10,032 bases of DNA from CAYVMN01 sp964452575. GTDB taxonomy: Bacteria; Desulfobacterota; DSM-4660; Desulfatiglandales; Desulfatiglandaceae. Under the pieces are notes generated by a model. It worked only from the letters and a program-made list of their open reading frames with translations. It had not been told where the DNA came from and searched no databases. Location of the stretch: assembly GCA_964452575.1 (NCBI GenBank), contig CAYVMN010000169.1, positions 1-10,032 of the forward strand. The letters run 5' to 3'. This document shows, one piece after another, positions 1 through 6,633 of this stretch. The translations under genes were made by a program, and so were the position numbers. Within the stretch, counting starts at the first letter, position 1, and each line of letters begins with the position of its first letter.

Positions 1-634
1 ACAACCATTTTTGATAACCTTTCATGAAAGGAGTGTAGTATGAAGAGGTCTCCAAGTACCCTTTCAGGTCCGCGTCATACACCTCCACAAAGCCCTGCTT
101 CAAGTTGTCCCTAATACGGTCAAGCGCCTGATGGGCAGAGCGACCCGGACGGAACCCGAAGGAACAGTCTTCAAAGTCCGCTTCAAAGATCGGCTCCAGA
201 ATCAGAAGCATGGCCATTTGCACAACTCGATCACGCACCGTAGGTATCCCCAAAGGGCGCATCTTTCCATTGGGCTTTGGAATGTAGACCCTTCGCACAG
301 GTTGGGGACGGTAGGTCTTGGTACGAAGCGATTCCGGGATTTGCGCAAGGAACCTCTTCGGGCCGCCTTCGCTCTCAAGGATGTCCTCGATGGAGACCCC
401 ATCTACTCCAGCAGACCCTTTGTTAGCACGTACCAGTTTCCATGCCGTCATCAGCACATCTTCCCGAAATATCCGATCATACAAAACGTAAAACCGGAAC
501 TTCGGCTCCTGTTTGGCCTTCAAGCCCAGTTTCTGTCTCAGTCCAGAGAGCTTCTCCGGCAGCTTAACACCCTTGCCCAATTGGGACGTTGGGCTTTCAG
601 CCCCCAGTTCTTCCGTAGTGGAACTATCGTTCAA
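1..634 (-). CDS. ltrA: Group II intron reverse transcriptase/maturase, N-terminal fragment
   Basis: This protein copies the intron RNA into target DNA and helps the intron splice. The start is taken as TTG at 632-634, because AAAGGAG (641-647) lies just upstream and the translation from there (MNDSSTTEELGAESP...) has the family's usual N-terminus; the only nearby ATG is in another frame. About 211 codons run open to the window edge. Family blocks are clear: LGIPTVRDRVVQ (residues 128-139), SFGFRPGRSAHQAL (158-171) and YDADLKGY (186-193), the last holding the first catalytic Asp (D189). The family then normally continues as FD-IPHDKL, but here it reads LETSSYYTPF..., so similarity stops near nucleotide 55. 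The YADD active site, maturase domain and any endonuclease domain are not present in the window. The gene is partial and quite possibly truncated by a rearrangement. The symbol is used loosely for the family. Confidence 0.88.
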   Translation of the reverse strand, partial: MNDSSTTEELGAESPTSQLGKGVKLPEKLSGLRQKLGLKAKQEPKFRFYVLYDRIFREDVLMTAWKLVRANKGSAGVDGVSIEDILESEGGPKRFLAQIPESLRTKTYRPQPVRRVYIPKPNGKMRPLGIPTVRDRVVQMAMLLILEPIFEADFEDCSFGFRPGRSAHQALDRIRDNLKQGFVEVYDADLKGYLETSSYYTPFMKGYQKWL

Positions 635-911
635 GCGGCTCTCCTTTCATATCGGCAGAAACGTGTCTCCGCTCAGGCCCCTTGGCTCCGCGGGCATTAC
701 CCCGCTTCCCAGCTACTATGGGCCTGTCCGACTCCCGACCAGGGCCACCAGAGGGTTATTTCTTCCCCAAGGATGTTGTGGCTGGGGCCACACCCTGTCG
801 GGCCTCCCAGGTTCCTCGACCAATCTGTCAGCACGCGCCGTCCCCTATCACCCCGGAGAGCCCAACAGCTGCATACGCCCGTTGCTTCGCTGCCGGCACT
901 GGGCTTCACCT

Positions 912-917
912 ATCCTG
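912..917 (-). other. Candidate EBS1 of the group II intron
   Basis: The intron RNA reads CAGGAU at intron nucleotides 196-201. This is the exact complement of AUCCUG, the last six bases of the 5' exon on the same strand. EBS1 normally lies in domain I and pairs with IBS1 to select the splice and insertion site. Position and perfect match support the call; no secondary-structure model was computed. Confidence 0.65.
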
Positions 918-1112
918 GACGGATGGCCACTCTCATAAAGTTTAACGAGGCCGAAACGGATTCGCTTGCGCTACGGCTCGCGCCTTCGCCTCACAAGGCT
1001 TCGCCAGATCGGGTTACCCCGTCCCGCGCTCGATCGGCTACTTGCAAAACGGGCAACTTACAAGGTGAACTCCTTTCAGTTCACAAGATTGGCCAGGCTT
1101 CGCCTGGCGCAC

Positions 1113-1118
1113 CAGGAT
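1113..1118 (-). other. IBS1 / 5' exon end of the group II intron insertion site
   Basis: On the minus strand the exon ends ATCCTG immediately before the intron GTGCG. It complements the candidate EBS1 at 912-917 over six bases. The same six bases occur again 9 bp away (1122-1127), so the target carries a tandem copy: ATCCTGTTAATCCTG. Confidence 0.65.
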
Positions 1119-1120
1119 TA

Positions 1121-1201
1121 ACAGGATATACATGATATATTTTTTGCCTTTCCAGATGAAAGGCAAAAAGGTGCAGTCCCTCAAGGTCATGTGAATCCTG
1201 T
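1121..1201. repeat. Nested inverted repeat next to the intron insertion site
   Basis: The outer arms are ACAGGATATACATG (1121-1134) and CATGTGAATCCTGT (1188-1201), which pair at 12 of 14 positions. Inside them is a perfect 11-bp inverted repeat, TTTTTGCCTTT (1141-1151) and AAAGGCAAAAA (1159-1169), with a 7-base loop. Neither strand has a T-run on the 3' side of the stem, so it is not an ordinary intrinsic terminator. It resembles a dispersed intergenic repeat or a small mobile palindrome. The intron sits 8 bp from the outer arm. Confidence 0.6.
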
Positions 1202-1267
1202 CCAACAACAGAGAAGGTTATCCATAGCCCTATTCAGGGTTTTTGCGAATTAATCAATTCATCAACA

Positions 1268-1296
1268 TTGTAAAAATGTGAATGGAGTGGTATACG
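1268..1296 (+). promoter_or_regulatory. Possible sigma70 promoter for the dehydrogenase-ligase operon
   Basis: TTGTAA (1268-1273) and TATACG (1291-1296) are separated by 17 bp; each hexamer matches consensus at 4 of 6 positions. Transcription would begin near 1303 and give a leader of about 75 nt before the dehydrogenase start. The placement is sensible but the match is only moderate. Confidence 0.35.
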
Positions 1297-1377
1297 ATTA
1301 GTTGCAGGCACTGGTTTTCTGTAGACAATGGACACGAGTTCAACCAAGACACAGTTTCATTCCTGAAGGAGAAATGA
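1282..1377 (+). pseudogene. Short reading frame resembling a transposase/integrase core relic
   Basis: A 31-codon frame starts at ATG 1282 and ends at TGA 1375-1377. It contains VDNGHEFNQDTVSFLKEK at its C-terminal end. VDNGxEF matches the block around the second catalytic Asp in DDE (rve-type) transposases and integrases, which commonly read S/T/V-D-N-G-x-E-F. There is no good ribosome binding site, and the rest of a transposase is absent. The stop overlaps the ATGATG start of the downstream dehydrogenase, whose AAGGAG lies inside this frame. The best reading is a small leftover of an insertion sequence. A translated leader peptide coupled to the dehydrogenase, or chance similarity, cannot be excluded. 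Confidence 0.3.
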
Positions 1378-2141
1378 TGCACCTAAAAATCTTTGATCTT
1401 GATGGAAAGGTGGCCATGGTAACCGGGAGTACCCGGGGCATGGGTGAGACCGCAGCCATGGCCCTGGCCAAGGCCGGGGCGGATGTGGCGGTGTGCGGCC
1501 GTAAAAAGGCCGATCTTGAAAGGGTCTCCTCTGCCATAAAGGCGTTGGGGAGAAAATCCGCCGGGTTTAGGTTGGAGGTTACCTCCACGGAGAGCATTCG
1601 AGAAGCCTTTGATCAAATCATGGGTTACTTTGGGAAGGTGGATATCCTCGTGAACAATGCCGGCACCAATTACAGGGTTCCGGTATTGGAATACCCTGAG
1701 GAGGAGTGGGACCGCGTCATCAACATAAATCTCAAGGGGTATTTCCTGGTGGCCAGGGCTTTTGTGCCCCAGATGCTTGAACGGGGATACGGCAAGGTGA
1801 TCAACATGAGTTCGATCCTGGGGATGATCGGCCTTCCCCACCAGCTGGCCTATGCCTCCTCCAAGGGGGGCGTCAACCAGATGACAAAGGTCATGGCCCT
1901 GGAGTGGGCCAAGAAAGGGATCAGGGTCAACGCTATTGGACCCACCTACTTTGAGACCGAAATGGTCGCTCAGATCCGAAATGATCCGGAGAGATTCAAT
2001 TTTATAAATGAACGGACCCCAATGGGCCGGTGGGGCTATCTGGAGGAACTCGAAGGGATCGTCATCTTCCTGGCGGCCCCTGCCTCTGACTTCATTACCG
2101 GACAGACAATATATATTGATGGGGGTTGGACCGCCTGGTAA
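1377..2141 (+). CDS. Short-chain dehydrogenase/reductase (SDR family, classical type)
   Basis: This is a cytoplasmic NAD(P)-dependent oxidoreductase of 254 residues, the usual classical SDR length. The second ATG of ATGATG is chosen because AAGGAG (1366-1371) lies 5 nt before it; the ATG at 1374 leaves only 2 nt. The Rossmann glycine motif TGSTRGMG spans residues 16-23 and NNAG spans 93-96. The catalytic tetrad is N118, S146, Y159 and K163 (YASSK). A C-terminal TGQTIYIDGG closes the fold. R42-K43-K44 after the second beta strand suggests NADP(H) preference. The sequence resembles gluconate 5-dehydrogenase or 3-oxoacyl-ACP reductase (FabG-like) enzymes, so a hydroxy/oxo-acyl or polyol substrate is possible; family membership alone does not decide it. 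The acyl-CoA ligase follows 141 bp downstream on the same strand, arguing for an acyl-CoA-related role. Confidence 0.9.
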   Translation: MHLKIFDLDGKVAMVTGSTRGMGETAAMALAKAGADVAVCGRKKADLERVSSAIKALGRKSAGFRLEVTSTESIREAFDQIMGYFGKVDILVNNAGTNYRVPVLEYPEEEWDRVININLKGYFLVARAFVPQMLERGYGKVINMSSILGMIGLPHQLAYASSKGGVNQMTKVMALEWAKKGIRVNAIGPTYFETEMVAQIRNDPERFNFINERTPMGRWGYLEELEGIVIFLAAPASDFITGQTIYIDGGWTAW

Positions 2142-2186
2142 GAGGGAGAAGGATACAGGATTGCCGATTGTTGGAGAGAAACGGCG

Positions 2187-2204
2187 CCCCCAGATCCATG
2201 GGGG
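2187..2204 (+). other. Small GC-rich hairpin between dehydrogenase and ligase genes
   Basis: CCCCCA (2187-2192) and TGGGGG (2199-2204) form a perfect 6-bp stem with a 6-base loop. No T-run follows, so it is unlikely to terminate transcription. It could be a processing or stabilising element within an operon mRNA. The remaining intergenic sequence (2142-2282) shows no promoter I would defend. Confidence 0.3.
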
Positions 2205-2282
2205 AAAGAGGGAATGGCAGAGTGCGGTCCTGTGTATGTATATGCAACGTTAGTGTCTATTGAGTGAGGAAGAGGGTGGAAA

Positions 2283-3986
2283 ATGGAATCCGTATATGAA
2301 AAAAGACCGTGGTTGAAAAACTATCCCGAGTGGGTGCCCCACCACCTTGAGATTGCGGCAGATACTGCCATCGGCGACTTCAAGGCCTCTGCGTCAAGAC
2401 GACCGGAGGCCCCTGCGGTATATTATTTTGATCACGCGATACCCTATGGAGAGATAGATCAGGACTCGGAAGGCCTGGCTGCTGCCTTTGATGACCTGGG
2501 GCTCGGCCGGGGAGATCGTATCGTCATGGTCCTCCAGAACGTTCCTCAGTTTCTTGTTGCCACATATGCTGCGTGGAAGGTTGGGGCCATCGTGGTACCG
2601 CTCAATCCCATGTATAAAGAAAAGGAGCTGACCTACTTTTGCCAGGACTCGGGGGCCAAGATCTTTCTTGCCCTCGACGAGGTTGCAAGTAGGCTGGACC
2701 TATCGTTTCTTAAGAGGACTCTAATCGAGAAGGTCATTACAACATCTTCCCTGGACATGCTCCCTAGGGACGGGGAAATACCTGAGATGCTCAAGGGAGT
2801 GGAGAGGGTTCGGATCAGCGATGCCCTGGATATGTCTGAGCTCGTGGAGAGTTACAAGGAAAGGACTACAAGAGACCCTGGACTAACCCCGGATGATGTT
2901 GCCTACTTGACTTACACCTCTGGTACGACAGGCCCCCCAAAAGGCGCAATGAACACCCACGGAAATATCGCCTTTAATGCGAGGGTCTACAGGGTATTGC
3001 AGCAGATTGACGATAAGGACGTGGTCTTGGGGGTCGCGCCCCTCTTTCATGTGACAGGGGAGGTGGCCCATCTTGCCATAGCCGCCCTGGCCGGTATCCC
3101 GGTTGTCCTTTACTACCGCTTCGACCCTGGGGAGACGCTGAGGCTGATTGAACGCTGGAAGGTCACGATGACCGTTGCCGCAATTACCGTATACATCGCA
3201 TTGATGAATCATCCGGACTTCACAAAGAGAGACCTTTCCACCTTTGTCAAGGCATATAGCGGAGGGGCCCCGGTCTCGGAGGCCATTGTGGAACAGTTTA
3301 AGGGCTCGACCGGGCTCTACCTCTATAATGTCTACGGCATGACGGAGACGAACTCCCCCTCCCATATTGTTCCCCTGGGGAAAAGGGCCCCCGTGGATCC
3401 GGAGAGCGGTGCCCTCTCCGTGGGCGTGCCTGTGCCCAACTGCGTCATGAAGATAATGGACCTGGAGGACGGCAGTAAAGAGGTTCCACCAGGTGAGGTG
3501 GGCGAGATTGTGGATTCGGGCCCAATCGTGATACCCGGATACTGGGAAAAGGAGGAAGAGACGAGGCACGCCATCAGGGATGGGTGGCTCTATACCGGGG
3601 ACGTGGGCAAGATGGATGAGGATGGTTGGTTCTATGTGGTTGATCGCAAGAAGGACATGATCGTGGCATCCGGTTACAAGGTCTGGCCCCGCGACGTGGA
3701 AGATGTGATCTACCAGCATCCGGCGGTGAAAGAGGCTGCTGTGGTAGGCGTGCCGGACGCCTATCGAGGGGAGACCGTAAAGGCCTTTGTGGCCCTTAAG
3801 GAAGGAGTAATAGAGGGCTCTGTAACACCCGAAGAGATTATCGCCTTTTGCAAGGCACGTATGGCCGCCTACAAGTATCCCCGCCAGGTGGAGATCGTCC
3901 CTGAGATCCCAAAGACACTGACCGGCAAGTTCCTCCGCAGGAGCCTCCGCGAAAAGGAACAATCAGGGAGATCCAACGGCAAATGA
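2283..3986 (+). CDS. AMP-forming acyl-CoA synthetase (acyl-CoA ligase, ANL superfamily)
   Basis: This enzyme adenylates a carboxylic acid with ATP and transfers the acyl group to CoA. At 567 residues it is full length for the family. The P-loop-like A3 motif TYTSGTTGPPKG lies at 210-221, the A5 motif NVYGMTET at 349-356 and YTGD at 437-440. The hinge block DRKKDMIVASGYKVWPRDVED spans 454-474. C-terminal PKTLTGKFLRR (543-553) supplies the catalytic Lys K549. A purine-rich GGGTGGA lies just upstream of the ATG. It looks most like FadD-type medium/long-chain fatty acid ligases, but aryl- or branched-acid ligases share these motifs and the substrate is undetermined. It probably shares a transcript with the upstream dehydrogenase. 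Its stop codon lies 5 bp from the end of the convergent racemase gene, leaving no room for separate terminators. Confidence 0.93.
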   Translation: MESVYEKRPWLKNYPEWVPHHLEIAADTAIGDFKASASRRPEAPAVYYFDHAIPYGEIDQDSEGLAAAFDDLGLGRGDRIVMVLQNVPQFLVATYAAWKVGAIVVPLNPMYKEKELTYFCQDSGAKIFLALDEVASRLDLSFLKRTLIEKVITTSSLDMLPRDGEIPEMLKGVERVRISDALDMSELVESYKERTTRDPGLTPDDVAYLTYTSGTTGPPKGAMNTHGNIAFNARVYRVLQQIDDKDVVLGVAPLFHVTGEVAHLAIAALAGIPVVLYYRFDPGETLRLIERWKVTMTVAAITVYIALMNHPDFTKRDLSTFVKAYSGGAPVSEAIVEQFKGSTGLYLYNVYGMTETNSPSHIVPLGKRAPVDPESGALSVGVPVPNCVMKIMDLEDGSKEVPPGEVGEIVDSGPIVIPGYWEKEEETRHAIRDGWLYTGDVGKMDEDGWFYVVDRKKDMIVASGYKVWPRDVEDVIYQHPAVKEAAVVGVPDAYRGETVKAFVALKEGVIEGSVTPEEIIAFCKARMAAYKYPRQVEIVPEIPKTLTGKFLRRSLREKEQSGRSNGK

Positions 3987-3991
3987 GACGC

Positions 3992-5134
3992 CTATTCCAC
4001 TATCTCCTCTCTAAAGAGGCCATCTATCTCCTGTTCAGGGTATCCTAAGGCTGAAAGCACCTCTCTTGTATTTGAGCCCCTCGGGCCAGCGGCCATTGTG
4101 GCCTTGCCCGGGGTCCTGGAAAGCCTGGGGGCAGGTGCGGGCTGAAGTACCCCGTCAATGGTTACCACGAGTTCCCTTTCAGCGTTATGGGGGTGGCCCT
4201 CGACCTCATTAAGGTCGAGTACGGGCGCCACGCAGGCATCCTTGCCATAAAAGATCTCGGCCCATTCATCCCTGGTCCTGGTCCTGAAGACGGCAGCAAA
4301 ACGCTCCTTCATTTCCGGCCATTTCTGCGTGTCGTGTTGATGGGGAAGCGATGACGGGTCAATATTGAGTCCTTCCAGGAGCTCTGCGTAGAACCTTGCC
4401 TCTATGGCCCCCACGGCCATGAATTTCCCATCTGCGGTCTCATAGGTCTGGTAATAGGGGGCACCGGTGTCGAGCATGTTGGTCCCGATGTCAAGGGTCA
4501 TGAGGCCATGGGCCAGCAGGCCGTAAAACAGGGTCGCTATGTTCGTTGCCCCATCCAGCATGGCAGCATCAACCACCTGCCCTTTCCCTGATCGGCCCCT
4601 TTCCACCAGGGCAAGCAAGATCCCCATGGCACAGAGCATGCCCCCGCCCGCAAAGTCGCCCAAGAGGTTGCAGGGGGGAAGCGGTTTTTTGCCCTTTTCT
4701 CTAAAGAGCGATAGGGCGCCCGATAGGGCAATATAGTTGATGTCATGACCCGCCATGCCTGCATAGGGCCCTTGCTGGCCCCAACCCGTAAGGCGCGCAT
4801 ATACCAGCCTCTGGTTCAGCCCCAATGCCTGGTCAGGACCCAGACCCAGGGATTCCATTACACCTGGCCTGTATGGCTCTATGAGGACGTCGAAGTCCTG
4901 GATCATCTCCCTTACGATCTCTACCCCCTTCTCGGTCTTCAGGTTAACCCGCATGGACCGTTTGCCCCGGTTTAGGGGGCTCTTCGGCATGATATTGGGT
5001 ATCTCAGGCCCCCCCTTTGACAGCCTGTCCACGATCACCACGTCGGCCCCAAAGTCGGACAGGATCATTCCGCAATAGGGCGATGGGGCGAGACCGGCCA
5101 TTTCAATCACCTTTATTCCATCCAACGGACGCAT
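3992..5134 (-). CDS. Alpha-methylacyl-CoA racemase-type enzyme (family III CoA-transferase fold, CaiB/BaiF)
   Basis: The 380-residue protein belongs to the CaiB/BaiF family and is closest by motif to alpha-methylacyl-CoA racemases, which interconvert 2R and 2S methyl-branched acyl-CoAs, rather than to true CoA-transferases. GHDINYI (129-135) carries H130 and D131, LLGDFAGGG (158-165) carries D160, and VGAIE ends at E245. These match the catalytic His, Asp and Glu that I recall as H126, D156 and E241 in the Mycobacterium tuberculosis racemase, with a constant offset of four residues. Other shared blocks are YRPGVMESLGLGP, YARLTGWGQ and NMLDTGAPYYQTYE. The ATG is supported by GAGGGAG 5 nt upstream. 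A strong promoter lies about 90-115 bp upstream. The neighbouring ligase suggests both enzymes act on the same branched acid, which is an inference. Confidence 0.88.
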   Translation of the reverse strand: MRPLDGIKVIEMAGLAPSPYCGMILSDFGADVVIVDRLSKGGPEIPNIMPKSPLNRGKRSMRVNLKTEKGVEIVREMIQDFDVLIEPYRPGVMESLGLGPDQALGLNQRLVYARLTGWGQQGPYAGMAGHDINYIALSGALSLFREKGKKPLPPCNLLGDFAGGGMLCAMGILLALVERGRSGKGQVVDAAMLDGATNIATLFYGLLAHGLMTLDIGTNMLDTGAPYYQTYETADGKFMAVGAIEARFYAELLEGLNIDPSSLPHQHDTQKWPEMKERFAAVFRTRTRDEWAEIFYGKDACVAPVLDLNEVEGHPHNAERELVVTIDGVLQPAPAPRLSRTPGKATMAAGPRGSNTREVLSALGYPEQEIDGLFREEIVE

Positions 5135-5206
5135 CTTTTCTCCCTCGCTGATTGTGGTTCACATTTTCCGTATCTATTTCCATTTTTCCGCCAGATCAGA
5201 GCGTGT

Positions 5207-5269
5207 CAAGAAAGGCGGGCCAACTATAGGAAATGGCCCCAGCAGTGTCAAGCCAAGACCGCTTTCTTG
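5207..5269. repeat. Inverted repeat framing the racemase promoter
   Basis: CAAGAAAGGCGG (5207-5218) is the inverted copy of CCGCTTTCTTG (5259-5269), 11 paired bases with one unpaired G. The arms lie on either side of the -35 and -10 boxes (5223-5251), and the inner arm covers the expected transcription start. This arrangement would suit an operator or a looped repressor site. No regulator gene lies in the window. Confidence 0.4.
5223..5251 (-). promoter_or_regulatory. Near-consensus sigma70 promoter for the racemase gene
   Basis: On the minus strand TTGACA (5246-5251) is followed after exactly 17 bp by TATAGT (5223-5228), eleven of twelve consensus bases. Transcription should start near 5216, giving a leader of roughly 80 nt. 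A second TTGACA (5204-5209) in the same orientation lies 42 bp downstream but has only a poor -10 partner. Confidence 0.75.
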
Positions 5270-5316
5270 AAGTAATAGGGGATAATGGACCTTGGCCTTC
5301 TGTCCGTTGTTTTTCC

Positions 5317-5345
5317 TTGACAATTCCGGACAAGGCTATAGGAAT
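5317..5345 (+). promoter_or_regulatory. Weak candidate promoter for rmuC
   Basis: A perfect TTGACA (5317-5322) lies 75 bp before the rmuC ATG. The best-spaced -10 region (about 5340-5345, AGGAAT) is poor, and the better hexamer TATAGG (5337-5342) leaves only a 14-bp spacer. CCTTG and CAAGG arms (5315-5319, 5331-5335) form a small palindrome over the -35 box. Confidence 0.25.
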
Positions 5346-5396
5346 ATGAATAAATGCCCAAGGTTAAACCGAACCTGGACCTTCGAGGAGTGTACC

Positions 5397-6608
5397 ATGG
5401 CCTGGATTCCCATAGTTGTGGCCCTTTCGGCAGGATTTGTTCTGGGGTTGTTAGCGGCCCTTATGCTGAGGATCATTCAGTCAAGGACCGGCAGACAACT
5501 GGCCGAAGAGCTGTTTAAGGAGAGCGAGGTCCAGCGTAAGGCCAATATAGAGGCGATCCTGGATAATATAAAGACCAACTTCGGGAGCCTTTCCCTGGAT
5601 GCCTTGAGAAGATCAACCGAGCAATTTCTTGAGCTGGCCAAATCCAGGCTGGATCTCGAAAGGGAGGTAAGCGCAAAGGAACTGGAGGCAAAGAAGGGAC
5701 TTATTGATCAACAACTAAGACAGATGACAGCCCAGCTGGAGAATGTATCCGGCGTCGTCCAAATCCTCGAAAAGGACCGTGTAGAGAAGTTCGGCGAGCT
5801 GGCGAGTCAGCTGAAATCCGCAGGGGAGCAGACCGCTGCGCTGATGCAGGCTACCAATTCCCTCCGTGAGGCCCTTGCAAGCACCAAGGTTAGGGGACAA
5901 TGGGGAGAGAGGATGGCTGAAGATGTCCTCAGAATGGCCGGTTTTATGGAGAATGTGAATTATCTGAAACAGAAATCCGTTGAAGGTGTCGGCACACGCC
6001 CGGACTTCACCTTCTTTCTTCCGCGGGACCTGAAATTAAATATGGACGTGAAGTTCCCCCTGGATAACTATATGAGGTTCTTGGAGGCGGAATCAGAGCT
6101 GGAAAGGTCGAAGTTTAAAAACGATTTTCTGAGAGATGTAAAGGCGAGGATCAAAGAGGTCACCACTCGCGAGTATATCAGTCCAGAGCAGAATACCCTT
6201 GACTATGTCCTCTTGTTTATACCTAACGAAGAGGTCTATGCCTTCATACAAAGGCAGGATAGCGCCATTGTGGATGACGGCATAAGGAACAAGGTAGTCC
6301 TCTGTTCGCCCATAACACTCTTTGCCGTTCTGGCGGTCATCCGCCAGGCCGTAGATAATTTTGCCCTGGAGCAGACCTCCAATGAGATCCTGTCCTTGCT
6401 GGGCGCCTTCAAGAAGCAATGGAATGAATTCCTGAGGAGGTTGGAAGTCCTGGGAAAGAGGATAGGAGATGCCCAGAAGGAATATGAGGTCCTTACAACA
6501 ACCAGGGTCAGACAACTAGAGAGGCCATTGAACAAGATTGAGGAGCTGAGGACCCAGCGGGAGATATCCCTGGCCCCTGATCAGGATGAAGGCCTTATAG
6601 CTGGGTGA
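5397..6608 (+). CDS. rmuC: RmuC family DNA recombination protein
   Basis: RmuC proteins are membrane-anchored, nuclease-fold proteins; the E. coli gene is linked to limiting rearrangements at short inverted repeats. The ATG at 5397 is chosen because GAGGAG (5385-5390) lies 6 nt upstream and the protein then opens directly with a membrane segment (residues 4-27). This gives 403 residues; an upstream TTG at 5292 would add 35 residues unlike the family. A long charged, coiled-coil-like stretch (about 30-155) leads to the conserved domain: LREALASTKVRGQWGE (156-171), RPDF (201-204), DVKFPLDNY (217-225), PNE (276-278) and SPITL (304-308). P202-D203 with D217-V-K219 fits a PD-(D/E)XK arrangement. 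It is divergent from the racemase gene and convergent with mnmG, so probably monocistronic. Confidence 0.93.
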   Translation: MAWIPIVVALSAGFVLGLLAALMLRIIQSRTGRQLAEELFKESEVQRKANIEAILDNIKTNFGSLSLDALRRSTEQFLELAKSRLDLEREVSAKELEAKKGLIDQQLRQMTAQLENVSGVVQILEKDRVEKFGELASQLKSAGEQTAALMQATNSLREALASTKVRGQWGERMAEDVLRMAGFMENVNYLKQKSVEGVGTRPDFTFFLPRDLKLNMDVKFPLDNYMRFLEAESELERSKFKNDFLRDVKARIKEVTTREYISPEQNTLDYVLLFIPNEEVYAFIQRQDSAIVDDGIRNKVVLCSPITLFAVLAVIRQAVDNFALEQTSNEILSLLGAFKKQWNEFLRRLEVLGKRIGDAQKEYEVLTTTRVRQLERPLNKIEELRTQREISLAPDQDEGLIAG

Positions 6609-6633
6609 GTCCGTGTGGACATCTGGGCCCTTA

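Larger units (their letters stand above)
1..1112 (-). mobile_element. Group II intron, 5' portion (RNA domains I-III plus start of its ORF)
   Basis: A group II intron is a self-splicing retroelement that moves with the reverse transcriptase it encodes. Read on the minus strand, the element begins at 1112 with GTGCGCC, matching the GUGCG 5' consensus. About 478 nt of structured non-coding RNA follow before the reverse transcriptase start at 634. Hairpins visible near the 5' end include a 7-bp stem with a 3-nt loop (1092-1108) and a 7-bp stem with a 6-nt loop (1065-1084). A CAGGAT (912-917) is the perfect complement of the last six exon bases, as expected for EBS1/IBS1. The 3' part of the intron (rest of the ORF, domains V and VI) is not visible and may lie outside the window or be lost. 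Identity as a group II intron is firm. The structural class cannot be assigned here. Confidence 0.9.

Noticed and set aside
619..651. Frameshift in the reverse transcriptase inferred from the nearby ATG reading into a TAG
   Set aside because: A TTG at 632-634, well spaced from AAAGGAG, opens the correct frame with the family N-terminus, so no frameshift is needed.
131..1135. Long plus-strand open frame (334 codons) over the intron
   Set aside because: It is antisense to the reverse transcriptase and intron RNA, has no protein family pattern, and is low-complexity in composition; the minus strand explains the region fully.
1141..1169. Hairpin as an intrinsic terminator
   Set aside because: The T-run is on the 5' side and the A-run on the 3' side of the stem when read on either strand, the wrong way round for termination.
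1302..1376. Upstream TTG start for the dehydrogenase (25 extra residues)
   Set aside because: The added residues do not look like an SDR N-terminus and AAGGAG points to the ATG at 1377.
2883..3962. 359-codon minus-strand open frame inside the acyl-CoA ligase gene
   Set aside because: It lies opposite a gene with all expected family motifs; His/Gly-rich translation is typical of an antisense shadow in GC-rich coding DNA.
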